The notes: a model not told the origin generated them from the sequence alone. Positions 17,080-26,508 are shown, numbered from the stretch's first letter. The stretch is DNA of 64,000 bases from Poriferisodalis sp965203655 (GCF_965203655.1 NZ_CBDBDD010000008.1:248001-312000), one strand, 5' to 3'. Program-made: numbers and translations.

Positions 17080-20000
17080 GTGGGTTTCACGAATCCGGGG
17101 ATCTCGTGGCGAGAATTGGAACGGCGGCTGTCTGACCGGCCCCCTCGGGGCCGGTCCATCGAACCCAGCTGGCCCGAGCCTGTCGCCCGACCGCAGCCGG
17201 CGGGGCTCACGGTGCCCTATGCAGAGCTGCACACCCATTCCAACTTCAGCTTCCTGGACGGGGCATCCAGCCCGGCTGAGCTGGTGGACGAGGCAGTGCG
17301 GCTGGGCCTCGAAGCGCTGGCGCTGACCGATCACAACGGGTTCTACGGCGTGGTGCGCTTCGCAGAGGCTGCCGCCGAAGCCGGCCTGCCGACGGTGTTC
17401 GGTGCTGAATTGACGCTCGACGCGTACGGCGCCGACGAGCTGACGCTCGATGCTCATGGCAGCGGCATCCCGGTGCCCCGAAAGAGCAAGAGGATTCAGC
17501 CGGAGCGCACCGGATGCGCCGATCCTGCGGGATCGCACGTGGTGGTGCTGGCGCGCTCTCCGGCGGGATACGCCTCGCTGGGCGAGCTGATCTCGGCAGC
17601 GCAGATGGCGGGCCGCAAGCACGCCCCGCGCCTGGGCACCAGCGAGTTCCTGGCAGCCGCAACGGAGCATCGTGGCGAGTGGGCGATCCTCACCGGGCAC
17701 CGCAAAGGCGCCGTCCCCGCAGCGCTTATGGCTGAAGGACCGCACGGGGGGGCACGCGCTGCAGCCGCGCAGCTCACCCGTCTCATCGAAGCCGCCGGCC
17801 GCCATAACGTTTTCGTCGAGCTGTGGGATCACGGCGATCCGCTCGACAGCGACCGCAACGACGCGCTGGCCGAACTGGCTGTGCGGGCCGGCGTCGAGCC
17901 GGTCTGCACCAACGGCGTCCATTACGCAGCCCCTGCGGGGCGACGGCTGGCCACTGCGCTGGCTGCCGTGCGCGCCCGGCGCAGCCTCGACGAACTGGAC
18001 GGCTGGCTGCCCCCGTCCGCAGGAGCACACCTGCGATCGGGCGCCGAGCAGGCGCGCCGGTTTGCCCGCTGGCCGGGCGTGGTGGACGCCGCTGCGCAGC
18101 TCGGCCGCGATTGTGCATTCAACCTGTCGCTGATCGCGCCGAACCTGCCGCCGTACCCCTGCCCGGACGGTCACGACGAGATGTCGTACCTGCGCCACCT
18201 CGTGACCCAGCGGGCCCTGTGGCGGTACGGCGACCCTGAGAGCGAGCGGGTGCCGGGGGCGTGGGCGCAGATCAATCACGAGCTCGACCTCATCGAGCAG
18301 CTCGGCTTCGCTGGTTATTTCCTCGTGGTGTACGACATCGTGTCGTTCTGCCGCAGCCGCGACATCTACTGCCAGGGCCGCGGCTCGGCCTCGAACTCGG
18401 CGGTCTGCTACGCGCTCGGCATCACCAATGTCGACTCGGTCGATCTGGGGCTGCTGTTCGAGCGCTTCCTGTCGCCCGAGCGCGACGGGCCGCCCGACAT
18501 CGACGTCGACATCGAGAGCGGTCGCCGCGAGGAAGCCATCCAGTACGTGTATGAGCGTTACGGCCGTGCTCATACAGCGCAGGTGGCAAATGTCATCAGC
18601 TACCGATCGCGCTCGGCTCTGCGCGACATGGCTCGCGCATTGGGCCACGAGCCCGGCCAAGCCGATGCATGGGCAAAATCGCTGGACCGGTACGGCTCGC
18701 TCTCCGAGCTGGCCGGATCTGCCGACAGCAGCCAGGCCGCCCCGGGCCGCCCGCGCACTCGCGACTGGCGCGACGCAGCGCCGGAGCCGCTGCTCGAAGA
18801 GCACGGCCGATCCTCGAGGGATCGGCTTATTGAGCACGGCATACCTCCCGACGTGCTGGATCTCGCGGTGTCTCTGGAGCATGCGCCGCGCCACCTCGGC
18901 ATCCACTCGGGCGGCATGGTCATCTGCGACCGGCCGGTGACTCATGTCTGCCCCACCGAATGGGCGACCAAGGCCGATCGCTCGGTGCTGCAGTGGGACA
19001 AGGACGACTGCGCCGCGGTCGGGCTGGTGAAGTTCGACCTGCTCGGGCTGGGAATGCTGTCAGCCCTGCACTACGCCGTCGATCTGATCGCTGACACGCA
19101 TCACACGAACATCGACATCGGCATGCTGCCCCAGGAAGACGAGGTCTACGACATGCTCTGCCGCGCCGACAGCATCGGCGTCTTCCAAGTGGAGTCACGC
19201 GCCCAGATGGCCACCCTGCCGCGGCTGCGGCCCCGCTGCTTCTACGACCTGGTGGTGGAGGTGGCGCTCATCCGCCCCGGACCCATCCAGGGCGGCTCGG
19301 TGCACCCCTACATCCGGCGGCGCAACGGGGAAGAGCCGGTCACCTACCTGCACCCCCTGCTCGAGAACTCGCTTGCCAAGACGCTGGGCATCCCACTGTT
19401 CCAGGAGCAGCTCATGCAGACAGCCATCGATGTCGCCGGGTTCACACCCGCCGAAGCCGACGAGCTGCGCCAGGCCATGGGCTCCAAGCGGTCCCGCGAG
19501 CGGATGGGCCGCTTGCGCGAGCGCCTGTTCAGCGGCATGGCCGCCAGGGGGCTGGTCGGCGATGTGGCCGAGCGGGTCTGGGAGAAGATGGTCGCCTTCG
19601 CCGACTACGGCTTTCCCGAGAGCCATTCGGTGTCGTTCGCTCACTTGGTGTATGCCTCGTCATGGATCAAGCTGCACTACCCGGCGGCGTTCTGCGCAGC
19701 GCTGCTGAATGCGCAGCCGATGGGGTTCTACTCACCGCACTCGCTGTGCCAGGACGCTCGCCGTCACGGGGTGGTGGTGCATACGCCCTGCATCAACCTG
19801 TCCTCCGAGACAGCCACGCTGGAGCCGTGCGATGCCTCCACCGGCGGTGCGGCGGTGCGGCTGGGGCTGTCATCAGTGCGGGAGGTGGGCGATGAACTCG
19901 CCGAGCGGATTGCCGTCGGTGGCCCCTACAGCAGCATGGAAGACCTTCAGCGCCGAGCCGGACTGAGCCTGCGGCCGCTCGAGGCGCTGGCTGCTGCTGG

Positions 20001-20535
20001 CGCGTTCGACTGTTTCGGGCTGTCGCGGCGTGAAGCTGTGTGGATGGCCGGCGCGGTGCATCAAGGGGGCCCGGACCGGCTGGCAGGGATCGTGACCGGC
20101 GCATCACCGCCTCCGCTGGCGTCGATGTCGGGGATCGAGACCGCCGCCGCAGACCTCTGGGCGACCGGGGTCTCTCCAGACGGCCACCCCACGCGATTCC
20201 TGCGGGAAAGGCTGTCCGCAGCGGGGATACGCACAGCGGGGGAGCTGCTCACGTGCCCGCCGGGCAAGATCCGCGTCGCCGGCTTGGTGACGCACCGTCA
20301 GCGCCCCATGACGGCAGGCGGCACGACGTTCCTGAATCTCGAGGACGAGACGGGTTTGGTGAACGTGGTGGTGTCGCGGGGATGCTGGCAGCGGTACCGC
20401 TCGGTTGCGCGCGACATGCCCGCGCTGATGGTGTCAGGTCGCCTCGAGCGCCACGAGAACGTGGCGAACGTGATCGCCGAGAAACTCGAGGCTCTCGATG
20501 TAGCTGCTTCGGTAGCGAGCCGAGACTTCCGCTGA
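17080..20535 (+). CDS. dnaE2: Error-prone DNA polymerase III alpha subunit DnaE2
   Basis: A 1151-residue C-family polymerase. The N-terminus (GFTNPGISWRELERRLS) is typical of DnaE2, not DnaE1. The PHP domain starts YAELHTHSNFSFLDGASS with ALTDHNGFYG; polymerase catalytic aspartates lie in PPDIDVDIES near residue 475; the C-terminal OB domain shows VAGLVTHRQRP. DnaE2 acts with ImuA and ImuB in damage-induced mutagenesis. GTG 17080 is chosen from family similarity. Residues about 20-31 are coded by a 33-bp repeat unit in a frame different from that used in imuA/imuB, between the family-specific opening and the PHP domain. Confidence 0.95.
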   Translation: MGFTNPGISWRELERRLSDRPPRGRSIEPSWPEPVARPQPAGLTVPYAELHTHSNFSFLDGASSPAELVDEAVRLGLEALALTDHNGFYGVVRFAEAAAEAGLPTVFGAELTLDAYGADELTLDAHGSGIPVPRKSKRIQPERTGCADPAGSHVVVLARSPAGYASLGELISAAQMAGRKHAPRLGTSEFLAAATEHRGEWAILTGHRKGAVPAALMAEGPHGGARAAAAQLTRLIEAAGRHNVFVELWDHGDPLDSDRNDALAELAVRAGVEPVCTNGVHYAAPAGRRLATALAAVRARRSLDELDGWLPPSAGAHLRSGAEQARRFARWPGVVDAAAQLGRDCAFNLSLIAPNLPPYPCPDGHDEMSYLRHLVTQRALWRYGDPESERVPGAWAQINHELDLIEQLGFAGYFLVVYDIVSFCRSRDIYCQGRGSASNSAVCYALGITNVDSVDLGLLFERFLSPERDGPPDIDVDIESGRREEAIQYVYERYGRAHTAQVANVISYRSRSALRDMARALGHEPGQADAWAKSLDRYGSLSELAGSADSSQAAPGRPRTRDWRDAAPEPLLEEHGRSSRDRLIEHGIPPDVLDLAVSLEHAPRHLGIHSGGMVICDRPVTHVCPTEWATKADRSVLQWDKDDCAAVGLVKFDLLGLGMLSALHYAVDLIADTHHTNIDIGMLPQEDEVYDMLCRADSIGVFQVESRAQMATLPRLRPRCFYDLVVEVALIRPGPIQGGSVHPYIRRRNGEEPVTYLHPLLENSLAKTLGIPLFQEQLMQTAIDVAGFTPAEADELRQAMGSKRSRERMGRLRERLFSGMAARGLVGDVAERVWEKMVAFADYGFPESHSVSFAHLVYASSWIKLHYPAAFCAALLNAQPMGFYSPHSLCQDARRHGVVVHTPCINLSSETATLEPCDASTGGAAVRLGLSSVREVGDELAERIAVGGPYSSMEDLQRRAGLSLRPLEALAAAGAFDCFGLSRREAVWMAGAVHQGGPDRLAGIVTGASPPPLASMSGIETAAADLWATGVSPDGHPTRFLRERLSAAGIRTAGELLTCPPGKIRVAGLVTHRQRPMTAGGTTFLNLEDETGLVNVVVSRGCWQRYRSVARDMPALMVSGRLERHENVANVIAEKLEALDVAASVASRDFR
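17138..17170 (+). repeat. 33-bp mutasome repeat, dnaE2 copy in a different frame
   Basis: One complete unit: 15-mer GGCCCCCTCGGGGCC (perfect GGCCCC/GGGGCC hairpin with a 3-nt loop, 17138-17152) plus 18-mer GGTCCATCGAACCCAGCT (17153-17170). Here it is read as RPPRGRSIEPSW, one base out of phase with the imuA/imuB copies, where the equivalent reads GPLGTGASNTA. Confidence 0.75.
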
Positions 20536-20554
20536 GAGCGACCTGCGTGCTGCG

Positions 20555-21607
20555 TCAGCCCAGCGGACGGCCGAACGGCAGCTCGTCCTGCCAGGTCTGC
20601 AGAAACGACTCGGCCCGGTAGCAGGCGGCCATGAACGGGCCGTCGTCGTGGCCGGCGGTCTCCGACATGACAGCGTTCACCGTGTCGGTCGTGGCCGAAC
20701 GCAGGTCGTCGTGCGTGAGCACAGGGTCGGCCCACCAGCCCAATGCCGGACCCGCGGCAGCCACAAAGTCGGCCGCGACCGGCGTGCCTGCGGCGCGCAG
20801 CACTGCCAGGGCTTTCGACGACACCGCTGCTGACGAGAAGGCGACGACCGGTGTGGAACCGGCCATCGAGGCGCCATCGCCCGACATCGCAGCGGGCTTC
20901 GAGCCGCAGAACAGCACGTCGACGTCGTCTTTCCAGACGGTCCACGGCTTGGCCGGCTCGCTGTCTCCCGAGAGCGTTGCCACGCACATCTCGCCGTCTG
21001 CCAGCCAGGCCTCCGAGAGTGCCACCGGGTCGAGCTGGCCGCCATCAATCGGGTCGGCAGTGCAGCCTTTCGCGGTGGCTACACGCACGATGCTCGCCCC
21101 TGCCGCTGCGGCTTCGCGTGCAATGCCGAGCCCTGCGGGGCCGAATCCCTCGATCGCGATGCGCTTGCCGTCGAGATCGCCGAGCAAGCTGGCTGCCGCC
21201 GAAGCAGCTCCGACGCCGATGAGCTCGTGGTTGAACGAGATGCCGTCGCGGTCGTCGTTGCCGATGAGATTGCGCTGGTCGTGGGCCAGCACGGGTGCGA
21301 GCAGCTCGGCATCGAGCCGCAGGCCCGGGCTGGTCGAGAGCCTGCCGGTGGAGAAGTCGTCGGCCAGCTCGTCTGCCAGCGCCTCGACGGCACCGTGGGC
21401 ATCGGCGGGGTCGGACTTCAGGCCGATGCTGGCACCGCTGCGCTGCTGCTCCAGCGTGGCGAAGACGTAGGTCAGATGCCGCACCAGCATCGTCGCGTTG
21501 CCGGGGATGAGCCGGGTGCCGAGGCGAGCCTCCCCGACATAGTGCTGGGCTCCTGGCAGGTCGAAGATGACGAAGCCGGGGGTCGATTCGAGCTGGCGGG
21601 TCTCCAC
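20555..21607 (-). CDS. Glu/Leu dehydrogenase-like Rossmann protein
   Basis: About 350 residues with the amino-acid dehydrogenase layout: an N-terminal region with GLKSDPADAHGAVEALAD and a Rossmann domain with GKRIAIEGFGPAGLGIAREA (dinucleotide loop GFGPAG), then a CGSKPAAMSGDGA segment. The usual catalytic Lys in the N-terminal domain is not obvious, so it may not deaminate glutamate. GTG 21607 (VETRQLESTPGF) is taken as start because the upstream extension is low-complexity and overlaps the divergent lipoprotein gene. Confidence 0.65.
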   Translation of the reverse strand: METRQLESTPGFVIFDLPGAQHYVGEARLGTRLIPGNATMLVRHLTYVFATLEQQRSGASIGLKSDPADAHGAVEALADELADDFSTGRLSTSPGLRLDAELLAPVLAHDQRNLIGNDDRDGISFNHELIGVGAASAAASLLGDLDGKRIAIEGFGPAGLGIAREAAAAGASIVRVATAKGCTADPIDGGQLDPVALSEAWLADGEMCVATLSGDSEPAKPWTVWKDDVDVLFCGSKPAAMSGDGASMAGSTPVVAFSSAAVSSKALAVLRAAGTPVAADFVAAAGPALGWWADPVLTHDDLRSATTDTVNAVMSETAGHDDGPFMAACYRAESFLQTWQDELPFGRPLG

Positions 21608-21698
21608 GGGCCAAGTCTGCCACCGGCCGTTCCGAAAGCTCCGGGCAGCAGTGACACTCGACGACGACCGCGCTGGGCGGTGCCTAGCCTTGTCGTTC

Positions 21699-22367
21699 GT
21701 GCGGCGAGCGGTGATTGGTCTGTGTGCGTTGGCGCTGCTTGCTGCCTGCGGCGGAGGCGAGACGGCAACGACCACAAGCGCACCCAGCACTGACATCGCG
21801 ACCACCTCGGCAACCGATGGAGCCGTGGCCACGACCTCCGCTGCCGACACCACACCGGGCCCCACCGAAGTGTTCGGTACCGCGCTGCCGAAGTTCGAGC
21901 AGCTCGAGGACGATCCCGCCGTCGGCCGCACGCCGCCGGCTGTCGTCGGCACCGATCTGCTGACGGGCGAAGTGGTGCGCATCACCAACCAGGGACGCCC
22001 GATCGTCATCGCGTTCTATGCGCACTGGTGCCCGCACTGCCAAAACGAGGTGGCAGAACTCACCGAGTGGCTCGAGACCAACGAGCTTCCCGCAGGGGTC
22101 GACTTCTACGCCGTATCGGTGCTCGAAGACCCTGCACGCGGCAATCATCCGCCGACCCAGTGGCTGGCGGACGAGGGCTGGCAGTACCCCGTCGTGGCTG
22201 ACACGCCGGCATGGTCGGTGGTCGATGCGTTCGGCCTGCAGTCGGTGCCCTACCTCGTGGCCGTCAATGCCGAGAACGAAGTCGTCTTGCGGTTTGCGGG
22301 CAATATCCCGGGCGGACCGCCCGAACTCGCCGCACTCTTCGCCTTCCTGCTCGACGGCGGTACCTGA
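21699..22367 (+). CDS. Thioredoxin-like lipoprotein (TlpA/ResA type)
   Basis: A 222-residue protein. The signal peptide ends in lipobox LLAAC, so it should be anchored outside the membrane. A Thr/Ala/Ser-rich linker (residues 22-60) is followed by a thioredoxin-fold domain with the redox motif FYAHWCPHCQNEVAEL and the cis-Pro strand LQSVPYLVAVN. It probably reduces or oxidises extracytoplasmic thiols, for example in cytochrome c maturation. GTG 21699 begins the signal peptide; the region upstream is the divergent promoter shared with the dehydrogenase-like gene. Confidence 0.85.
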   Translation: MRRAVIGLCALALLAACGGGETATTTSAPSTDIATTSATDGAVATTSAADTTPGPTEVFGTALPKFEQLEDDPAVGRTPPAVVGTDLLTGEVVRITNQGRPIVIAFYAHWCPHCQNEVAELTEWLETNELPAGVDFYAVSVLEDPARGNHPPTQWLADEGWQYPVVADTPAWSVVDAFGLQSVPYLVAVNAENEVVLRFAGNIPGGPPELAALFAFLLDGGT

Positions 22368-22461
22368 TCGCTCGCCGCTGCAAGCGAGTCTCTGAGCTCG
22401 CGTCCTTGGCCGCAGCGGCTACATCTCGCGCATTGGGCAGCGGGGCTGCCACCCTTTGCGT

Positions 22462-23904
22462 ATGGCCGAGGGCGATTCCGCGCCGCGGCGCTCGTCGAAG
22501 CGCGCCCCCAGCCGTGCCCCTCGCGCGCACGCGAGGGCCCCGCACATCGCACAGGCCAAGCGGATTCGCCGCGAGGGCACCCGGATTCGCCGTGAGAGCG
22601 TCCGGCTCGGTCGTGAGAGTGTCCGACTCGCCGGTCGGGCCGGGGCATTCGGACGGACCCGGGTGCTCCGCCCGGTACGCCGGCTGCATCCGCTGGGCTT
22701 CTGGCGCGGGCTGTTCGGCCCCGACGCCACAGGAGCCCGTCAGAGCCTCACTGCTCTCGCCGTCAGCAGCCTGACCGCCACGGCGGCGGGCGTACTGCTC
22801 GCAGCGGTCACCGGCACGCTCGAGCGCCTGCCGGGCCTGCTCGTGCTGGTGCCTGCAGCCATCGGCATGCGCGGCGACATCTTCGGCGCGCTGGGCAGCC
22901 GGCTTGCCACCACCATCCACGCGGGCACCTTCCGGGCCACTGCGCGCAGCGACACGATCGTGGGCCAGAACGTCATCGCGGCCGCCGTGCTGACGCTGGT
23001 GACCGCCGTGGGGCTCGGCGTCATGACCAAGGTGCTGGCGCCGGTGTTCGGCCTGTCGGACATCATCGGCATCACCGACCTCATCGTGGTATCAGTCGTC
23101 GGTGCCCAATTGGCCTCGATCGTGGTGCTCGTCGTCACGCTTGGTCTCGCGGCCAGCTCCACCCGGCGCGGCTGGGATCTCGACAACGTCAGCGCGCCGC
23201 TCATCTCCGCGGTGGGCGATGTGGTCACGCTGCCGGCGTTGTTCTTGGCCACCTATCTCGTCGGGATCACCGCCCTCACACCGCTGCTGGCAGCCGCCAG
23301 CGTTGTCGGGGCTGCCGCGGCAATGTTCTGGGCGTGGCGCTCGGGGCTCGAACAGCTCTGGCAGATCCTGCGCGAGTCGATTCCCGTGCTGGGCATCGGA
23401 GGACTCGTGCTCATCGTGGCCGGCGTGGTGATCGAGCACCGACTCGAGGATTTCGTCGACAAGCGAGCGGTGCTCATCCTGGTGCCCGCATGTCTCGCTG
23501 CCGCAGGCGCCATCGGCGGCATCCTGTCGAGCCGGCTGTCGACCAAGCTGCATCTGGGCGTCATCGAGCCTCGCGCGCTCCCCGAGCGCGGCGCCCGCCT
23601 CGACATCCTGTTCGCCTTCGCCCTGACCGTGCCAGTATTCGTGCTCAACGGGGTGCTTGCCAGCGCCTTCGGCACGCTGTTCTCGCTCTCGTCGCCAGGA
23701 ATGCTGCGACTTGTGGCCATCTCGCTCATCGGGGGCATGATCGCGACGGCGCTGGCGGGAGTCATCGCCTACTACGGCACGGTCGTGGCCACCCGCATCG
23801 GTGTCGATCCCGACACGTACGGCATCCCGCTCGTGAACAGCACCGTCGACCTCGCGGGTGCCGCCGCACTCGTGCTCGCCGTGAGCTGGGTGGGCCTGTC
23901 GTGA
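22462..23904 (+). CDS. MgtE-like divalent cation transporter with two transporter domains
   Basis: About 480 residues. An Arg-rich N-terminal tail with imperfect repeats (RIRREGTRIRRESVRLG) precedes two homologous membrane domains: the first from LTALAVSSLTATAAGVLLAAV through PAAIGMRGDIFGALGSRL, the second from SIPVLGIGGLVLIVAGV to VNSTVDLAGAAALVL. The PAxxGMRG / LVPACLAAAGAIGGILSSRL pairs are typical MgtE pore motifs. The classic cytoplasmic N and CBS domains are missing; the two-domain layout resembles eukaryotic SLC41. The PhoU/RCK-C gene that follows 47 bp downstream may supply regulation. Ion specificity is probably Mg2+ (inference). Confidence 0.82.
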   Translation: MAEGDSAPRRSSKRAPSRAPRAHARAPHIAQAKRIRREGTRIRRESVRLGRESVRLAGRAGAFGRTRVLRPVRRLHPLGFWRGLFGPDATGARQSLTALAVSSLTATAAGVLLAAVTGTLERLPGLLVLVPAAIGMRGDIFGALGSRLATTIHAGTFRATARSDTIVGQNVIAAAVLTLVTAVGLGVMTKVLAPVFGLSDIIGITDLIVVSVVGAQLASIVVLVVTLGLAASSTRRGWDLDNVSAPLISAVGDVVTLPALFLATYLVGITALTPLLAAASVVGAAAAMFWAWRSGLEQLWQILRESIPVLGIGGLVLIVAGVVIEHRLEDFVDKRAVLILVPACLAAAGAIGGILSSRLSTKLHLGVIEPRALPERGARLDILFAFALTVPVFVLNGVLASAFGTLFSLSSPGMLRLVAISLIGGMIATALAGVIAYYGTVVATRIGVDPDTYGIPLVNSTVDLAGAAALVLAVSWVGLS

Positions 23905-23951
23905 CCCCTAGCCTGAAAGGAGTTCGTCGCGCCGCTGGCTGACGATCTGAA

Positions 23952-25202
23952 ATGCGATCAGACCCCGAAGACAAACCCCGAAACCTCAAGTCCATGCTCT
24001 CGGAGGCCAAGGACGCCTCCGAGCTCATGGTCGATCTGGCCTACGCCGCGCTCTACTTCGACGACGAGGGCATGGCCGATGCCGTGCTGGGCCTAGAGGT
24101 TGACATGTCTGCCCTTGTGCACGAGATGCGGTCGTTGGCGATGCTGGCCGTGCGCCACCCCCGCGAGGTGGACGGCATGAGCTCGGTGCTGCAGGTGGTG
24201 TCGTCCATCGAGCAGATCGCCAACGCGGCAGTGGACATCGCCAAGATCGTGCTGCATCACTGGGGCATCCCACGAGCCCTCATCGTGGACCTGGCCCAAG
24301 CGGCCGAGGTCTCGCACCGGCTGGTGGTGGCCCCCGGCAGCCACCTGGCGAACCGGCCGCTGCGCGACATGGAGCTGCCGGTGGCCGTCGGCATGCGGGT
24401 GGTGGCCATCCAGCGGGGCCGTCACTGGATCACCGACGTCGGCGGCGACAGCATCGTCGAACCCGGCGACGTGCTGTTCATGCGCGGCGACCCGGCAGGT
24501 ATCGTGCGGCTGCGGGAGCTGGCCGCGATGGAGCGCTGGAACCCGCCCGAGCCCGACGACGGCCATGCCCTCAGCGACCTCGACCGAGCGGTGGACACCT
24601 TGGTGGAGATGAAGAACCTGTCCGAGGCAGCCATCGGGCTGGCCTATTCGGCACTCGTGCTGGACGACCTGTCGCTGGCCCGGGAGGTGCGCTCGATGCA
24701 GGAGCGGCTCGACGGGATGAAGGCGTCGATGCAGACGTGGGTGCTGCGTGCCGCGGCCGATGTTGCCCGGGTGTCTGATGCGGACCCGGCGGGACTGCGC
24801 GGCCTGCTGCACGTTGCCGAAGCCGCCGAGGACATCGGCGATCAGGCGCGCAACATCACCACGCTCGTGCTCGAAGACGAGGACATCCATCCGGTGCTGG
24901 CGCTCGCGTTGGGCGACACCGATGACGTCGTGGTGCAGCTGCCGGTCGCACCCGGCTCCGAGGCCGACGATTCGACGCTGGGCTCGCTGGGGTTGGCGGT
25001 GGATCCCGGCTATCACGTGCTGGCCATCCGCCGTGCCGCGAGCTACATCTACAACCCGCCACGCACCGTGCGGCTGTGGGTGGGAGACGAGCTGCTCGCG
25101 TCGGGTCCCGAGGAGGGGCGTGACCGCCTTGCTGCAATCTGCGGGTACTCCATGGACATCGACGAGGAAACCGGACACGTCGAGCTGACGCCGATGGGAT
25201 GA
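23952..25202 (+). CDS. PhoU / TrkA-C (RCK-C) double-domain regulatory protein
   Basis: A 416-residue soluble protein built as two repeats. Each repeat has a PhoU-like helical part (ASELMVDLAYAALYFDD; LSEAAIGLAYSALVLDD) and a TrkA-C/RCK-C part (GMRVVAIQRGRHWIT then EPGDVLFMRGDP; GYHVLAIRRAASYIYNP then VGDELLASGPEEG). Such proteins sit beside MgtE or potassium channels and are thought to gate them by ligand binding. The 47-bp gap to the MgtE-like gene suggests co-transcription and partnership. Confidence 0.82.
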   Translation: MRSDPEDKPRNLKSMLSEAKDASELMVDLAYAALYFDDEGMADAVLGLEVDMSALVHEMRSLAMLAVRHPREVDGMSSVLQVVSSIEQIANAAVDIAKIVLHHWGIPRALIVDLAQAAEVSHRLVVAPGSHLANRPLRDMELPVAVGMRVVAIQRGRHWITDVGGDSIVEPGDVLFMRGDPAGIVRLRELAAMERWNPPEPDDGHALSDLDRAVDTLVEMKNLSEAAIGLAYSALVLDDLSLAREVRSMQERLDGMKASMQTWVLRAAADVARVSDADPAGLRGLLHVAEAAEDIGDQARNITTLVLEDEDIHPVLALALGDTDDVVVQLPVAPGSEADDSTLGSLGLAVDPGYHVLAIRRAASYIYNPPRTVRLWVGDELLASGPEEGRDRLAAICGYSMDIDEETGHVELTPMG

Positions 25203-25273
25203 CCGCCGAGACCGTGATCGGAGTCACCGGACAGTCGGCCAGCACCGTCTCGACGCCGGTAGCTTGACCGCCG

Positions 25274-26131
25274 ATGACGCTGGACACCGGACTGTCAATT
25301 CTCGCGGTGCACGCCCACCCCGACGATGAGGCGTCGAAGGGGGCGGGCACTGTCCGCCGGTATGCCGATGAAGGCATCCGCACGACGCTCGTGTGCTGCA
25401 CCGGCGGCGAGGAGGGCGACATCCTCAACCCGGCAATGGACCGGCCCGAGGTGAAGGAGAACCTGTCCGAAATCCGCCGTGCCGAGCTGGACGCGTCAGC
25501 GGTGGAAATCGGCTACGACGAGGTGGTCATGCTGGGCTACCGCGACTCGGGCATGCCCGACACCGAGGCCAACGCCCACCCTGAGGCGTTCGCGAACGCA
25601 GACCTCGACGAGGCGGTCGCCCGGCTGGTGAAGGTGATCCGGCGCGTGCGCCCGCAGGTGATCCTGACCTACCCGCTGGTGCAGTCGCGCTACCCGCACC
25701 CCGATCACCTGCAGGTCACCGCGATCTGTATTCCCGCCTTCGCCCATGCCGGCGAGCCGGCGTGGCGTCCCGAGTGCGGCCCTGCGTTCACGCCGATGAA
25801 GATGTACGCGCCGGTGTGGTCTCACAAGCGCATGAAGCTGATCCACCAGGCCTTCTTGGACCTCGATCTCGAGTCGCCGTTCGACGAGAAGTGGCTGGGA
25901 CGCCCCAGCCGGGACGACCGCATCACCGCCGTCGTCGAGGTGAACAACGCGGTGCGGCGCAAGGCGCTGCTGGCCCACGCCACCCAGGTCGACCCGACCT
26001 CGCCATTCTGGTTCGGCCTGCCCGACGACGTGGCCGATGCCATCCACCCCTACGAGGAATACATGCTGCTTGAGTCGCGCATCGCAACCGAGCCGATGGA
26101 GCACGACTTGTTCGCGGGGCTGCGTCCGTGA
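25274..26131 (+). CDS. mca: Mycothiol S-conjugate amidase (PIG-L family)
   Basis: A 285-residue protein with the PIG-L/MshB/Mca fold. The zinc motif is AVHAHPDDEASKG (HPDDE, residues about 12-20) with the distal His in RYPHPDHLQVT. The long version with CTGGEEGDILNPAMD and YRDSGMPDTEANAHP is characteristic of Mca, which cleaves mycothiol conjugates of electrophiles for detoxification, rather than MshB. It implies mycothiol production in this organism. The next gene overlaps by 4 nt. Confidence 0.88.
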   Translation: MTLDTGLSILAVHAHPDDEASKGAGTVRRYADEGIRTTLVCCTGGEEGDILNPAMDRPEVKENLSEIRRAELDASAVEIGYDEVVMLGYRDSGMPDTEANAHPEAFANADLDEAVARLVKVIRRVRPQVILTYPLVQSRYPHPDHLQVTAICIPAFAHAGEPAWRPECGPAFTPMKMYAPVWSHKRMKLIHQAFLDLDLESPFDEKWLGRPSRDDRITAVVEVNNAVRRKALLAHATQVDPTSPFWFGLPDDVADAIHPYEEYMLLESRIATEPMEHDLFAGLRP

Positions 26132-26481
26132 GCTTCCTCGACGACGAGTACCTGGCGAGCTGGGCTGCCGGCGATCATGAGCCGCTGGGCGGCGTCTCGG
26201 GCATGATCGTGATGAAGACCAGCGGCGGTCCTGACGGCAAGGTGAACGTCAGCCTGTCGTTCGAGGGCGGCGTGCTGCGGGCCGCGACGCCGGGCACCAC
26301 CCGCGGCGCCGATCTGACGCTCGAAGCGCCGTGGGAGCTTGCCGCCGAGGTGGTGTGCGGCGATGCCGATCCTGCACAGCACTACATGGCGGGCGATCTC
26401 AAGGTGTCCGGCGACATGGCGCTCTGGCTGGAGCTGCTGCCGGCATGGCGCGCGGCGGGCTCACTCGGCTCGCCAGGCTGA
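26128..26481 (+). CDS. SCP-2 sterol-transfer-like small protein
   Basis: A 117-residue protein resembling the SCP2 fold: GMIVMKTSGGPDGKVNVSLSF, then ADLTLEAPWELAAEVVCGDADPA followed by YMAGDLKVSGDMALWLELL, the usual GK/GDxxL ending of the sterol carrier domain. It would bind a lipid or acyl-CoA. It starts with GTG in a 4-nt overlap with mca, so it is coupled to mycothiol-linked detoxification in expression at least. Confidence 0.7.
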   Translation: MSFLDDEYLASWAAGDHEPLGGVSGMIVMKTSGGPDGKVNVSLSFEGGVLRAATPGTTRGADLTLEAPWELAAEVVCGDADPAQHYMAGDLKVSGDMALWLELLPAWRAAGSLGSPG

Positions 26482-26508
26482 CTCGGCGCCCTGCTGATTC
26501 GGCGCCTC

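Noticed and set aside
17050..18945. 631-codon minus-strand open frame opposite dnaE2
   Set aside because: It is antisense to conserved DnaE2 motifs and has shadow-like composition; not a gene.
20088..20115. Further copy of the 33-bp repeat near the dnaE2 3' end
   Set aside because: Only GGCGCATCA matches; the rest diverges, so chance similarity is more likely. A similar GGCGCATCACC at about 9179 encodes conserved ImuB residues.
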